A stretch of 33,719 nt of DNA from Paracoccus shanxieyensis (GTDB lineage: Bacteria > Pseudomonadota > Alphaproteobacteria > Rhodobacterales > Rhodobacteraceae). The position numbers and the translations under genes were made by a program. The DNA lies in assembly GCF_009711265.1 (NCBI RefSeq), contig NZ_WMII01000028.1:1-33719 (forward strand), read 5' to 3'. Shown here piece after piece: positions 14,901 through 23,830 of this stretch (its first letter is position 1; every line of letters starts with the position of its first letter). The notes below the pieces were generated by a model, which saw only the letters and a list, made by a program, of their open reading frames with translations, was not told the origin of the DNA and ran no database searches.

Positions 14901-15870
14901 CGTCGTCTTCGGCACGCCCGAGGTGGTCATGCTGGACATCCCGCAGATCAGCGAAGACCAGCCCGCACATCGCCCCCTGATCGCCGCGCATGCCAGCCCC
15001 TGGCCGGGCGAGATCGCCGTGTTCCGCAGCGCCTCGACCGATGGGTTTAGCCTCCTGACCACATTCGGCAGTCGGGCCCAGATCGGCACTCTGGCCTTCG
15101 ACTTCTTTCCGGGGCCGACCTCGCGCTTCGATCTTGGCAACGCGTTGGTGGTCGATCTGCTGTCCGGAACGCTGGAAAGCGTGACGGATGTCGCCCTGTT
15201 CGGCGGGGCGAATGCGCTGGCGGTCGAGAGCGCCGCTGGCCAATGGGAGATCGTTCAGGCGGGTAAGGCAGAACTCATCGCCCCGGGCAGGTACCGCCTG
15301 ACCCGCCTCCTGCGCGGCCAGCGCGGGACAGAACATGCCATGGGCAACCTGGCCCCGGCCGGAGCACGGGTTGTGATCCTGGACACCGCGCTGTCATCGC
15401 TGCCCATCGCCGAGGCCGATCTTGGTCTGCCTTGGAACTGGCGGGTCGGTCCTGTCGCGCGGGCGGTCAGCGACGCAAGCTATGCCTCGCTCGCCTTCAC
15501 CCCATCCGGGCGCGGCCTTGTCCCCTTTGCCCCGGTCCATGTCGAACAGCCATGGCGCACGGCGCGCAGCTCGGGCGATCTGACGATCCGTTGGATCCGG
15601 CGATCCCGCGCGCTGGTCGCCGATGCCTGGGAACAGGTCGAAGTGCCGTTGGCCGAGGACCTGGAATCCTACGACGTCCAGATCCTCGACGGCGCTGCGA
15701 TCAAGCGCACGCTGACCAGCAGTACGCCCTCCGTCCTCTACACCGCCGCTCAGCAGACAGCCGATTGGGGTGCGCCACTGGGGCCCAGCCAGATGCTGGC
15801 GCTCCGCATCTTCCAGCTCTCGAACCGCCTCGGGCGCGGTACGCCCGCGACCGTGTCCCTCCAGTTCTGA
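11905..15870 (+). CDS. Tail hub/host-specificity protein with TIM-barrel domain (GTA gp15-like)
   Basis: This 1321-residue protein starts MATLVLGAVGTAIGGAFGG at the ATG at 11905; the longer frame to 11851 overlaps the peptidase gene. The first 60 residues are Gly-rich and hydrophobic. A Gly/Lys-rich loop (QGGGKGGGGGKVKTTEY) follows. Residues about 270-730 form the GTA TIM-barrel-like domain, with VAFYPFLLMDVPPGN, IGTEMRGLT near 470, FVGIDNYLPLSDW and WFTELGCPAIDRG near 655. The last third matches Phage-tail_3 and hub-type domains (RYRLTRLLRGQRGTEHAMG). In the GTA this megatron protein forms the central baseplate hub and tail tip. Only 8 bp separate it from the peptidase gene. Confidence 0.93.
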   Translation: MATLVLGAVGTAIGGAFGGAILGFSGAAIGGFIGSTVGSVVDSWIVSSLAPAQRIEGARLDTLRITSATEGAVIPRLYGRMRIGGNIIWATDFREETKTTTQGGGKGGGGGKVKTTEYLYYASFAVALCEGPITGIGRIWADGKAMDMTGVTWRWYPGNEVQTADPFIAAKMGAANTPAYRGTAYVVFEDLALATFGNRLPQLSFEVFRPLADPDTAEGLVKAVTLIPASGEFTYATEAICKGSGGATVAENLNALPDQPDIVVALDRLQAMAPAVESVSLVVAWFGNDLRAGNCTIKPGVEVAAKVTSPEVWTVNGVARANAHLVSRDAEDRPVYGGTPADFAVVQAIREMKARGLRVAFYPFLLMDVPPGNTLPNPYSANSATPGQPSFPWRGRITCSPAAGFAGTADKTAAASTQVSSFFGAATPAQFAESGDTVSWTGPSSDWGLRRMILHYAHLCAVAGGVDAFLIGTEMRGLTTIRSSASAYPAVTAFKALAAEVKAILGPGTKVGYAADWSEYFGHHPQDGSGDVYFHLDPLWSDTNIDFVGIDNYLPLSDWRDGFDHADALEGWAAIYDRAYLQSNIAGGEGFDWFYASAADRSAQIRMPISDGAAGKPWVFRPKDIRAWWTNPHFNRPGGVESGTPTAWVPQSKPVWFTELGCPAIDRGTNQPNVFFDPKSSESFTPFFSRGWRDDAIQRAYLEASYLWWDQGANNPTSSVYGGRMVHVPECAAWTWDARPYPFFPELTGIWTDGPNWRLGHWLTGRLGAVSLAALVRHLCLCAGLAEDLIDVSGLWGAVEGYVIGALESPRASISTLTRHFGFDAIETEGVIRFVMRGRASVVTLAIDDLVASREGEAFELTRGQETELPQALKWQVARADEDYDAALVEARRITVDTTRIASESFPMAIPPEEAERRCRRALMEAWIGRESATFRLPPSRLALDPADVIRLAHDGREVEFRLVSVADAEARGIEAVRQDRAAYDLPPGDPRPASLASPVVFGTPEVVMLDIPQISEDQPAHRPLIAAHASPWPGEIAVFRSASTDGFSLLTTFGSRAQIGTLAFDFFPGPTSRFDLGNALVVDLLSGTLESVTDVALFGGANALAVESAAGQWEIVQAGKAELIAPGRYRLTRLLRGQRGTEHAMGNLAPAGARVVILDTALSSLPIAEADLGLPWNWRVGPVARAVSDASYASLAFTPSGRGLVPFAPVHVEQPWRTARSSGDLTIRWIRRSRALVADAWEQVEVPLAEDLESYDVQILDGAAIKRTLTSSTPSVLYTAAQQTADWGAPLGPSQMLALRIFQLSNRLGRGTPATVSLQF

Positions 15871-15881
15871 CGGGAACTCCC

Positions 15882-17804
15882 ATGTCCGACACCACCACCC
15901 ACCTGGGTCTGCCCTATCTTCTGGCCGCCCAAGCGCAGAAGCATGTCACCCACAACGAGGCGCTGCGCCTGCTCGATGCCATGGTGCAGCTCTCGGTCCT
16001 CGACCGCACGCGCACCGCGCCCCCGGCCAGCCCCGCCGACGGCAACCGCCATCTGGTCGCCTCGGGCGCCACCGGCCTCTGGGCCGGGTGGGATCTGAAC
16101 ATCGCCTTCTGGGTGGACGGCGCATGGATCCGGCTCGTCCCGCGCACCGGCTGGCTGGTGTGGGTTGCGGACGAGGGACTGTTCCTCGTCTGGACCGGCA
16201 GCGCGTGGGACGTTGTGGGCGAGCCGCGCGACGTGGCGGATGCGGTGTTCAGCCTGGTGAACGACGCTGATCCGACGAAGAAGGCCACCTTCTCGCTGGC
16301 GGGGATCAGCGCAGGCACCACGCGCAGCTTCACACTGCCGAACACCTCGTCCGAACTGGCGATCCTCGCCGGAACGCAGACCTTCACCGGCAACAAGACC
16401 TTCTCGGGTACGCTGACCGCCTCGGGCACAGTCACCGTCTCGGCGGCCTCGGCAAGCATCGGCACGGCCACGACGACCGCCACCTATGGCATGGGCATCG
16501 GCGCCACGACCACCGGCGTGACCAAGACCGTGAACCTCGGCACTGGCGGCGTGTCCGGGTCGACGACGGTCGTGAACATCGGCTCTGCGACGGCTGGCGC
16601 GGGCGGGGCGACGGTGGTGAACACGCCCACGGTCACCTTCGCCAATGCCGTCACGCAGGTCGGCATGCCGCAGGCCAACCTGACCGCGCAGTTGCTCGGT
16701 CTCGGCGGGGCCACGGCCGACAGTTACAACCGGCTGTCGGTCAACACGCCTGCGGTGCTGCTGAACAATGCAGGCGCGGGCATCGAGACGACCGTCAACA
16801 AGGCTGCGGCCGGGAATGACGCGGCCTTCGCCTTCAAGACCGGCTTCTCGGCCCGCGCCCTCATCGGGCTTCTCGGCAACGACGATTTCAGCTTCAAGGT
16901 CAGCCCGGATGGCTCGGCCTTTTTCGACGCGATCAGGATCGACCGCACCAGCGGTCAGGTAGAACTGCCGCAGCCCACGGTCTTGCCAGGTCTGGCCGCA
17001 GCGCCATCGCCGCCGCCCGCAGGTAAGGCCGCCCTCTATGCGCGCAACCGCGCCGGGGCGCCGTGGATCGACGTGATGCGCCCCTCTGGCCGGGACTTTC
17101 CGCTCCAGCCGCATTTCGGGGTGAACCGCATCGCCAACTGGTCGCCGTCGGTCAGCACCACGATCACGACAGAAGGCCTACCGATCACCTCGGTCGGCAC
17201 CGTCTCGCATCCGACGCTGGCCGCCACGAACCTGGCCGCCAGCATGCGCCGCTGGCGTCTGACCTCAGCAGCGGTTGTGGACTCGGTGGCCGACCAGCGA
17301 TCCGCAGGCTGGGCATGCTGGCGCGGGAACGCGGTGGGCCTCGGCGGCTGGACCTTCGTGACGCGGATTTCGCTGACGACACTGCAGGCGACCGGGATGG
17401 GGTTCTTCGGCCTCTACGGATCGACCGCAGCGCTGGCCACCACCCTGACGCTCGCCGCAGCCATCAATTGCATCGGCATCGGCTTCCAGCGCGGCACCCA
17501 CACACGCTGGCAACTGGTCACGAACGATGGCACCGGCGCGCCGACGCTGACCGACATGGGGGCGAGTTTCGCCATCGCGACGGGTGGGGTGCTGACGCTC
17601 TTCATCGCCGCGCCGCCGAACGGAAGCTCTGTCTGGGTGCGGGTGGTCGACGAGGTCTCAGGCGCGGTGTTCGAGCAGGAGATCACCGCCGACCTGCCAG
17701 CCGCCGCGCAATTCCTGTCGCCGCGGCTGTTCCTGAACACAGGCGCCACGGCCGTTGCCGTCGCCTACGACTGTGCTGGGGTCTATCTGGAGACGGATTT
17801 TTGA
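15882..17804 (+). CDS. DUF2793 tail-fibre-like protein
   Basis: This 640-residue protein starts MSDTTTHLGLPYLLAAQAQKHVTHNEALRLLDAMVQ, the diagnostic opening of DUF2793. The N-terminal domain (to about 110, ending VWTGSAWDVVGEP) probably attaches to the tail hub. Residues about 155-250 are low-complexity and rich in Thr, Gly, Ser and Val, as in trimeric fibre shafts. The C-terminal part from about 400 is a beta-rich globular domain that may be the receptor-binding head. It is the last phage gene; its TGA at 17802-17804 faces kdpE 13 bp away. The wide frame reaching back to 15432 is an overlap artefact. Confidence 0.8.
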   Translation: MSDTTTHLGLPYLLAAQAQKHVTHNEALRLLDAMVQLSVLDRTRTAPPASPADGNRHLVASGATGLWAGWDLNIAFWVDGAWIRLVPRTGWLVWVADEGLFLVWTGSAWDVVGEPRDVADAVFSLVNDADPTKKATFSLAGISAGTTRSFTLPNTSSELAILAGTQTFTGNKTFSGTLTASGTVTVSAASASIGTATTTATYGMGIGATTTGVTKTVNLGTGGVSGSTTVVNIGSATAGAGGATVVNTPTVTFANAVTQVGMPQANLTAQLLGLGGATADSYNRLSVNTPAVLLNNAGAGIETTVNKAAAGNDAAFAFKTGFSARALIGLLGNDDFSFKVSPDGSAFFDAIRIDRTSGQVELPQPTVLPGLAAAPSPPPAGKAALYARNRAGAPWIDVMRPSGRDFPLQPHFGVNRIANWSPSVSTTITTEGLPITSVGTVSHPTLAATNLAASMRRWRLTSAAVVDSVADQRSAGWACWRGNAVGLGGWTFVTRISLTTLQATGMGFFGLYGSTAALATTLTLAAAINCIGIGFQRGTHTRWQLVTNDGTGAPTLTDMGASFAIATGGVLTLFIAAPPNGSSVWVRVVDEVSGAVFEQEITADLPAAAQFLSPRLFLNTGATAVAVAYDCAGVYLETDF

Positions 17805-17817
17805 GCCACAACCGTTA

Positions 17818-18513
17818 TCAGTTCACTAGCGGATCAAGGAACCGATAGCCAATCCCGGGTTCCGTCGCGATGAACCGGGGGTTCGCGGCATCATCGCCAA
17901 GCTTCTGCCGCAACTGGCGGATATAAACCCGCAGATACTGGCTGTCCTCGGCATGGGCGGGGCCCCAGATCGCCCGAAGGATCATCTCCTGTGTGACCAG
18001 TCGCCCCCGATGGCTCGCCAGCATCCACAGCAGGTCGAACTCCCGCCGCGTGAGGTGAAGGGGTATTCCGTCCATCGTGGCGGAATGATCGACGGCGTCG
18101 ATTGTCAGCGGGCCAACCGTCAGAACAGACGGCACAACCTCGGTGCTGCGATCACGCAGCAGGCCACGGATCCGGGCAAGAAACTCCTTCACACCGAAAG
18201 GTTTGACCACATAGTCCTGTGCGCCCGCATCTAGCGCCTCGACCTTGTCGCTCTCATCGGCGCGGACCGACAGGATCAGGACAGGAACCGGGCTCCAGCC
18301 CCGCAGGTCGCGCAGCACGGACAGGCCGTCGGCATCTGGAAGGCCCAGGTCGAGCACGACCAGCGCCGGCGCCTCGCGGGCCGCCATTGCTAGCCCTTCG
18401 CGCGCGGTGCCTGCCTCGATCACGCCATAGCCTTCGGCTTCGAGCGCCACACGCAGAAAGCGGCGGATCGGAGCTTCGTCATCGATGACAAGGATACGGG
18501 CAGGGACACTCAC
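17818..18513 (-). CDS. kdpE: Response regulator KdpE
   Basis: This OmpR-type regulator of 231 residues has a receiver domain with DD at 11-12, phosphoacceptor D55 (VVLDLGLPDADG) and the conserved Lys in VVKPF. A winged-helix DNA-binding domain follows (HLTRREFDLLWMLASHRGRLV, YLRVYIRQLRQKLGD). KdpE activates kdpFABC when potassium is low. It starts at a GTG overlapping the kdpD stop (GTGA), so the pair is translationally coupled. It is the last gene of the operon, and its stop is only 13 bp from the end of the phage tail-fibre gene. No terminator hairpin is seen in that gap. Confidence 0.93.
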   Translation of the reverse strand: MSVPARILVIDDEAPIRRFLRVALEAEGYGVIEAGTAREGLAMAAREAPALVVLDLGLPDADGLSVLRDLRGWSPVPVLILSVRADESDKVEALDAGAQDYVVKPFGVKEFLARIRGLLRDRSTEVVPSVLTVGPLTIDAVDHSATMDGIPLHLTRREFDLLWMLASHRGRLVTQEMILRAIWGPAHAEDSQYLRVYIRQLRQKLGDDAANPRFIATEPGIGYRFLDPLVN

Positions 18514-21185
18514 GCAGCGACCTCGGGGTTGTGGAAGGGGAGTGCCATCACGATACGCGTGCCGGTGCCATCGGGCCAGCCGGTCTCGGCACGGATCGTG
18601 CCGCCCATCGCCTCTACCAGCCCTTTGCAGATGGCAAGGCCAAGGCCGGTGCCCGCGCGCTGACGGTCGCCCCCGGCCACGCGGTAGAACATGTCGAAGA
18701 CACGGGCCTGATCCTCGGGCGGGATTCCGGGGCCGCGGTCTGTCACCGAAAGCTCCACGCGCACTCCCTGCAATCGGGCGGCGATGCCGATGGCGGTGCC
18801 CTCGGGCGCGTACTTGGCGGCATTGTCGAGGATGTTCACGAGCACCTGTTCCAGCAGCACCCCGTCGGCGAGGATCAGCGGGAGATTTGGCGCAAGGTCC
18901 ACCTGCAGATCATGACCGCGCAGGATGGCCTTCGTCCGCGCTCGTGCGCCCCCAACGATCTCGGCCACGTCCTGCGGGGCCAAGCGAGGCTTCAGCGCAC
19001 CATGGCCGAGGCGCGTCATGTCGAGAAGGTTCTGCACGTAGCGGTCGAGCCTCTCACCCTCCTCGCGGATGTTCTCGGCCAGATCGCGGCGAGCATCCTG
19101 GGGCAAATCGGCTTCCGCCAGGTGGCCAGCAGCACCAATGATCGTCACAAGGGGCGTGCGCAGGTCGTGGCTGACCGAGTTCAACAGAGCCGTTCGCAGA
19201 CGTTCAGTCTCAGTCGCAAGCTGGGTGGCGGCAAGGTCTTCGGTCAGGCGCAGCCGTTCCAGCGCCAGGGCTATCTGGTCGATCAGCGCATCGAGGAGGC
19301 GGCGGTCGGTGCGTAGGAGCTGGCGGTCGTCGGCATAGGCAATGCCAAGGACGCCAAGCCGCCGGTCGCCAGCAACCAGCGGCAGGAAGAACCACCGGGC
19401 GGTGGGCAAGGTGTCCGATCCCCGGCCAGCTGCTTCGCCTTTCTCCCAGGCGAACTGCGCAGCAGACTGGTCGCGGACGTCCAGCCGATCCTCGGGCGGA
19501 AAGCCCCCCACCACCCGCAACTCGGCCCCGCGCGGCATCAGAAGCACCGCCTCGCAACGCAACGTCGTCGCCACATGGCTGACCGAGGCCCAGACGACAT
19601 CGTCAGCCGTGGCTGCGGCGGCGACACGGCGGCTGAAGTCGTAAAGCTTGTTGGTGCGGTCGGCGATGGCGGCCTGTGCATCCACCCGGGCGCGCAGGCG
19701 GGCAGCGAGGTTGCCGGTGACCAGCGAGGCCGCGAGGAACAGCCCCAAGGTCAAAAGCTCGCCCTGCCGCGAGACGTGGAAGGTATAACGCGGGTGGGTG
19801 AAGAGGAAATTGTAGGCCATGAAGCCCAGAACGGCCGCCGCAAGGGCAGGCCCCAGCCCGCGGCGGCTGGCCACCACCACCACCGCCGTCATGTAGATCA
19901 CGCTGAGGCTGGCCACCGGAAACAGCTGTTCGGCGGCCCAGGAACAGGCCGAGGCGATGGCGACGGCCAGCACCGCCTCGCCCCATGCCTTTGGCTCTGA
20001 CGCCAGACGCGGCAGGCGGAAACGGCTGGCCTTCGGCTTTTCGTCCGGTTCCGAGGCGACGGTCACCTCGAACGGCCCTGCCTTGCGCAGGACATCGGTC
20101 GCGACGTCCTCGGACGCCCACTTCGCCCAGAACGGCCGGGGCCGCGGGCGGCCGATCACGATGCGGCGGACGTTGCGGGCCTTCGCAAAGTCGAGGATCG
20201 CTTCGGCTACGTCGTGCTCTGCCTCCAGTGTCGCCAGTTCGGCACCAAGCCGTTCGGCCAGGCGCAGGCTGCCCGCCAGCCGGTCCTTGTCAGCCTCGGG
20301 CAGCGCCTCCATCCGCGCCTGCGCCACGTTCACCGCGATCCATTCAGCGCGCGCCCGGTCGGCGCTGCGCTTGGCCACGCGGATCGCCTCGCGCGCGGCG
20401 GGGCTTTCGTTGATGCAGACGAGGATGCGTTCCTGCGTGGGCCATGGCCCGGCGATGGCGTTCGCGGCCATGTGTTCGCGCAGTTGCGCGTCCACCCGGT
20501 CGGCGGCGGCGCGCATGGCAAGCTCGCGCAGCGCCGTCAGGTTGCCCTTGACGAAGAAGGACGACAGCGCGCGGGCCGCCTGATCGGCGGGATAGACCTT
20601 GCCCTGCTTCAGCCGGTCCACCAGTTCATCCGGCGGCAGGTCGATCAGCTCGATCTCGTCGGCCGACCCCAGCGCGCCGTCGGGCACGGTTTCGCGCACG
20701 CGGACGCCGGTGATGCGGGCCACCGTCTCGTTCAGCGTCTCGATGTGCTGGATGTTCAACGTGGTGTAGACGTCGATCCCGGCGGCAAGCACCTCTTCGA
20801 CATCCTGCCAGCGCTTCTCGTGGCGGCTGCCATCGGCGTTGGTGTGCGCGAGTTCGTCGATCAGCGCCAGATCGGGCTTTCGGGCCAGAAGGCCGTCAAG
20901 GTCCATCTCGGTCAGGGCGCGGCCCTGATAGATCACGGGCTTGCGCGGCAGTTGCGTAAGGCCCGCGAGCTTTGCCTGCGTCTCGGCCCGGCCATGCGTC
21001 TCGATCAAGGCGGCGACCACGTCGCGGCCTTTCTCCGCCTCGCGGTGCGCATCATCCAGCATCGCCCAGGTCTTGCCGACCCCCGGGGCTGCGCCCAGAA
21101 AGACCTTTAGCCGACCCCGCCCCTCACGCGCGGCTTGCGTGAGAAGTGCTTCAGGAGAGGGGCGAATTTCGGCATCGGGGGTCAT
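18510..21185 (-). CDS. kdpD: Sensor histidine kinase KdpD
   Basis: This 891-residue protein has the full KdpD layout. The N-terminal KdpD domain has a Walker A motif (GAAPGVGKT, 31-39) and LIDELAHTN as Walker B. A universal-stress-like domain lies around 250-370. Four transmembrane helices occur around 395-490. A GAF-like region precedes the HisKA domain with H673 (SVSHDLRTPL). The ATPase domain has N, G1 (DRGPGIP) and G2 (GTGLGLAICKG) boxes. It senses potassium limitation and phosphorylates KdpE. It overlaps kdpC by ATGA and kdpE by GTGA. Confidence 0.95.
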   Translation of the reverse strand: MTPDAEIRPSPEALLTQAAREGRGRLKVFLGAAPGVGKTWAMLDDAHREAEKGRDVVAALIETHGRAETQAKLAGLTQLPRKPVIYQGRALTEMDLDGLLARKPDLALIDELAHTNADGSRHEKRWQDVEEVLAAGIDVYTTLNIQHIETLNETVARITGVRVRETVPDGALGSADEIELIDLPPDELVDRLKQGKVYPADQAARALSSFFVKGNLTALRELAMRAAADRVDAQLREHMAANAIAGPWPTQERILVCINESPAAREAIRVAKRSADRARAEWIAVNVAQARMEALPEADKDRLAGSLRLAERLGAELATLEAEHDVAEAILDFAKARNVRRIVIGRPRPRPFWAKWASEDVATDVLRKAGPFEVTVASEPDEKPKASRFRLPRLASEPKAWGEAVLAVAIASACSWAAEQLFPVASLSVIYMTAVVVVASRRGLGPALAAAVLGFMAYNFLFTHPRYTFHVSRQGELLTLGLFLAASLVTGNLAARLRARVDAQAAIADRTNKLYDFSRRVAAAATADDVVWASVSHVATTLRCEAVLLMPRGAELRVVGGFPPEDRLDVRDQSAAQFAWEKGEAAGRGSDTLPTARWFFLPLVAGDRRLGVLGIAYADDRQLLRTDRRLLDALIDQIALALERLRLTEDLAATQLATETERLRTALLNSVSHDLRTPLVTIIGAAGHLAEADLPQDARRDLAENIREEGERLDRYVQNLLDMTRLGHGALKPRLAPQDVAEIVGGARARTKAILRGHDLQVDLAPNLPLILADGVLLEQVLVNILDNAAKYAPEGTAIGIAARLQGVRVELSVTDRGPGIPPEDQARVFDMFYRVAGGDRQRAGTGLGLAICKGLVEAMGGTIRAETGWPDGTGTRIVMALPFHNPEVAA

Positions 21186-21775
21186 TCGGTGGCTTGTCCT
21201 TCCCCTCCAGCGGGCGGCATCGGAAAGGCTTCGTCAAGCGCGATGTTGGTGAGCAGCACATTCACCCGCGGTTCGCCGTAAAGGCCGAGGAGCGGGCCTT
21301 CGGTTGTGGCTTCGATCAGTCGCCGCACTGCGCCCTCATCCACGCCCCTCGCGGCGGCAATCCGACCAACCTGGGCCAGCGCGTTTTCCGGGCTGATGTG
21401 CGGATCAAGACCAGAGCCGGAGGCGGTAACCGCGTCGATAGGCGCGGTTGACCCGTTTGCCGCCTCCCATGCCGCGCGGCGCTCTGCGACCGTGGCGATC
21501 AGCGTGGCCGAGGTTGGGCCGAGGTTCGATGCGCCGGTTCCGGCAGCATTCCAGTCACTGGCCGAGGGACGCGGGTGCAGGTAGCCCGCCCCGGTGAACG
21601 GCTGCGCGATCACGGACGACCCGATGACGGCGCCATCTGCTTCGATCAGGCTGCCATTGGCGACGGCGGGGAACAGCGTCTGCGCGGCGCCGGTCATGAT
21701 CAGCGGATAGGCCAGACCCGTCAGCAGTGTGAAGAACGCCGTCAGGGCGATGGCGGGGCGAAGGTGGGTGAGCAT
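21182..21775 (-). CDS. kdpC: Potassium-transporting ATPase subunit KdpC
   Basis: This 197-residue subunit has one N-terminal transmembrane helix (ALTAFFTLLTGLAYPLIMTG) and a periplasmic domain. Conserved KdpC segments are GSSVIAQPFTGAGYLHPRPSA, the SGSGLDPHISPENA block and VNVLLTNIALD near the end. KdpC raises the ATP affinity of the complex. A clear GAAGGAGAG ribosome site precedes the ATG at 21775. It lies 11 bp after kdpB and overlaps kdpD. Confidence 0.95.
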   Translation of the reverse strand: MLTHLRPAIALTAFFTLLTGLAYPLIMTGAAQTLFPAVANGSLIEADGAVIGSSVIAQPFTGAGYLHPRPSASDWNAAGTGASNLGPTSATLIATVAERRAAWEAANGSTAPIDAVTASGSGLDPHISPENALAQVGRIAAARGVDEGAVRRLIEATTEGPLLGLYGEPRVNVLLTNIALDEAFPMPPAGGEGQATE

Positions 21776-21786
21776 GTGTCTCTCCT

Positions 21787-23820
21787 TCAGGCGAGGTTCA
21801 GGGCGACAAGGGCCGCGTCGATGGCCTTGATCCCGATGAAGGGCACGATCAGGCCACCCAAGCCGTAGATCAGAAGGTTCCGGCGCAGCAGTGCGGCAGC
21901 GCTGGATGGACGGTAGGCGACCCCGCGCAGGGCAAGCGGCACCAGCGCCACCAGGATTAGCGCGTTGAAGATCACCGCCGACAGGATGGCCGAGGTGGGC
22001 GATGCCAGCCCCATGATGTTCAGCGCCCCCAGCCCCGGATAGGCCGCAACGAAGATTGCGGGCAGGATGGCGAAGTATTTCGCCACGTCATTGGCGATGG
22101 AGAAGGTCGTGAGCGCCCCGCGGCTGATCAGCAGTTGCTTGCCGACCAGCACCACCTCGATCAGCTTCGTCGGGTCGCTGTCCAGATCGATCAGGTTCGC
22201 GGCCTCTTTCGCCGCCGGGGTGCCTGCGTTCATCGCCACGCCGACATCGGCCTGTGCCAGCGCGGGCGCGTCGTTCGACCCGTCGCCGCACATGGCAACC
22301 AGCCGCCCGCCCGCCTGTTCGCGGCGGATGAGGTCCAGCTTCATCTCGGGCGTCGCCTCGGCGAGGAAGTCGTCCACCCCCGCCTCGGCGGCGATGGCTG
22401 CGGCGGTCAGGGGGTTGTCGCCGGTGATCATCACCGTGCGGATGCCCATGGCGCGCAGCTCGGCAAAGCGTTCGCGCACGCCGGGTTTCACGATGTCCTT
22501 GAGGTGGACCGCGCCGAGGATTTCGGTCCCTTCGGCCACCAGAAGCGGCGTGCCGCCCGACCGCGCGATGGCATCGACCTGCGCCTGCAAGGGCTGCGGC
22601 GGGGTCTTGCCCGTCAGCCGGATCACTGCATCCGTCGCGCCCTTTCGGAACGTCCGGCCATCAGCGTCCAGCCCCGAAAGCCGCGTCTGCGCCGTGAAGG
22701 CGACCGCCTCGGCGCCCTTGGGCATGTCGGGAACCGATCCCAGCACCTCACGCGCCTTGTCCACGATGGATTTGCCCTCGGGCGTCTCGTCGGCCAGCGA
22801 CGCCAGCGCCGCCGCCTCGGCCAGCCGCGCCAGCGCGACCCCCGGCGCGGGGATCAGCGCATCGGCCATCCGGTTGCCGAAGGTGATCGTCCCGGTCTTG
22901 TCCAGAAGGAGCGTATCCACATCCCCCGCCGCCTCGACCGCGCGGCCGGATTTGGCGATGACGTTGGCCTTGACCAGCCGGTCCATGCCCGCGATGCCGA
23001 TGGCACTGAGGAGGCCGCCGATGGTGGTGGGGATCAGCGTCACGAACAGCGCGCCCAGCACGACCACCGGGATCGTGGTGCCGGAGTAGCTCGCGAAGGC
23101 GGGCAACGTGACGACGACGAACAGGAAGATCAGCGTCAGACCGACCAGCAGGATGTTTAGCGCGATCTCGTTCGGGGTCTTTTGCCGTTCGGCCCCTTCG
23201 ACCAGCGCGATCATGCGGTCGAGGAAGCTTTTCCCCGGCTCGGCGGTGACCCGGATGACCAGCCAGTCCGACACAACCGTGGTGCCCCCGGTGACGGATG
23301 ACCGGTCGCCCCCTGCCTCACGGATCACTGGCGCGCTTTCACCGGTGATGGCGCTTTCGTTGACCGAGGCCACGCCCCGCACCGCCTCGCCATCCGCCGG
23401 GATGATCTCTCCGGCGGCAACATGGACGAACTGGCCTGCCCGCAGCGCGGTCGAAAGCGTCTCGACACCCGTGGCGGGATCATCCTCTGCCGCAGCCAGC
23501 ACCCGCACCCGCGTCTCGGACTTCGTCGCGCGCAGCGTATCGGCCCGCGCCTTGCCGCGGCCCTCGGCCTGGGCCTCGGCGAAGTTGGCGAAGAGCACGC
23601 AGAGCCACAGCCAGGCCGCGATATGCAAGGACGTGCCCGCGCCCGGCACGCCGGACAGCAGGTCGCGAAGGCCCAGGATCGTGGTCATCGCGGCCACCAC
23701 GGCGGTCACGAACATCACCGGGTTGCGCCACAGGCTGCGGGGATCCAGCTTGGCCACGCTGGCCCGGATCGCCGCCGTGTAAAGGCCGCTCAGGTCGGCC
23801 GTCTTTTCATGTTTGGACAT
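21787..23820 (-). CDS. kdpB: Potassium-transporting ATPase catalytic subunit KdpB
   Basis: This 677-residue P-type ATPase drives potassium uptake through KdpA. The phosphorylation site is D307 in DKTGT, the same number as in E. coli KdpB. The actuator loop TGES is at 159-162; S162 is the inhibitory phosphorylation site known from E. coli. Other marks are MITGDNPLTAAAIA and the hinge MCGDGSNDAPALAQADVGVAM. The ATG at 23820 (MSKHEKTAD) was chosen because the longer frame to 23880 overlaps kdpA. It begins 10 bp after the kdpA stop. Confidence 0.96.
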   Translation of the reverse strand: MSKHEKTADLSGLYTAAIRASVAKLDPRSLWRNPVMFVTAVVAAMTTILGLRDLLSGVPGAGTSLHIAAWLWLCVLFANFAEAQAEGRGKARADTLRATKSETRVRVLAAAEDDPATGVETLSTALRAGQFVHVAAGEIIPADGEAVRGVASVNESAITGESAPVIREAGGDRSSVTGGTTVVSDWLVIRVTAEPGKSFLDRMIALVEGAERQKTPNEIALNILLVGLTLIFLFVVVTLPAFASYSGTTIPVVVLGALFVTLIPTTIGGLLSAIGIAGMDRLVKANVIAKSGRAVEAAGDVDTLLLDKTGTITFGNRMADALIPAPGVALARLAEAAALASLADETPEGKSIVDKAREVLGSVPDMPKGAEAVAFTAQTRLSGLDADGRTFRKGATDAVIRLTGKTPPQPLQAQVDAIARSGGTPLLVAEGTEILGAVHLKDIVKPGVRERFAELRAMGIRTVMITGDNPLTAAAIAAEAGVDDFLAEATPEMKLDLIRREQAGGRLVAMCGDGSNDAPALAQADVGVAMNAGTPAAKEAANLIDLDSDPTKLIEVVLVGKQLLISRGALTTFSIANDVAKYFAILPAIFVAAYPGLGALNIMGLASPTSAILSAVIFNALILVALVPLALRGVAYRPSSAAALLRRNLLIYGLGGLIVPFIGIKAIDAALVALNLA

Positions 23821-23830
23821 CTCTGGTGCC

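Noticed and set aside
15432..15881. N-terminal extension of the tail-fibre frame
   Set aside because: It overlaps the tail hub gene out of frame. The DUF2793 start at 15882 has its own ribosome site and the expected first residues.
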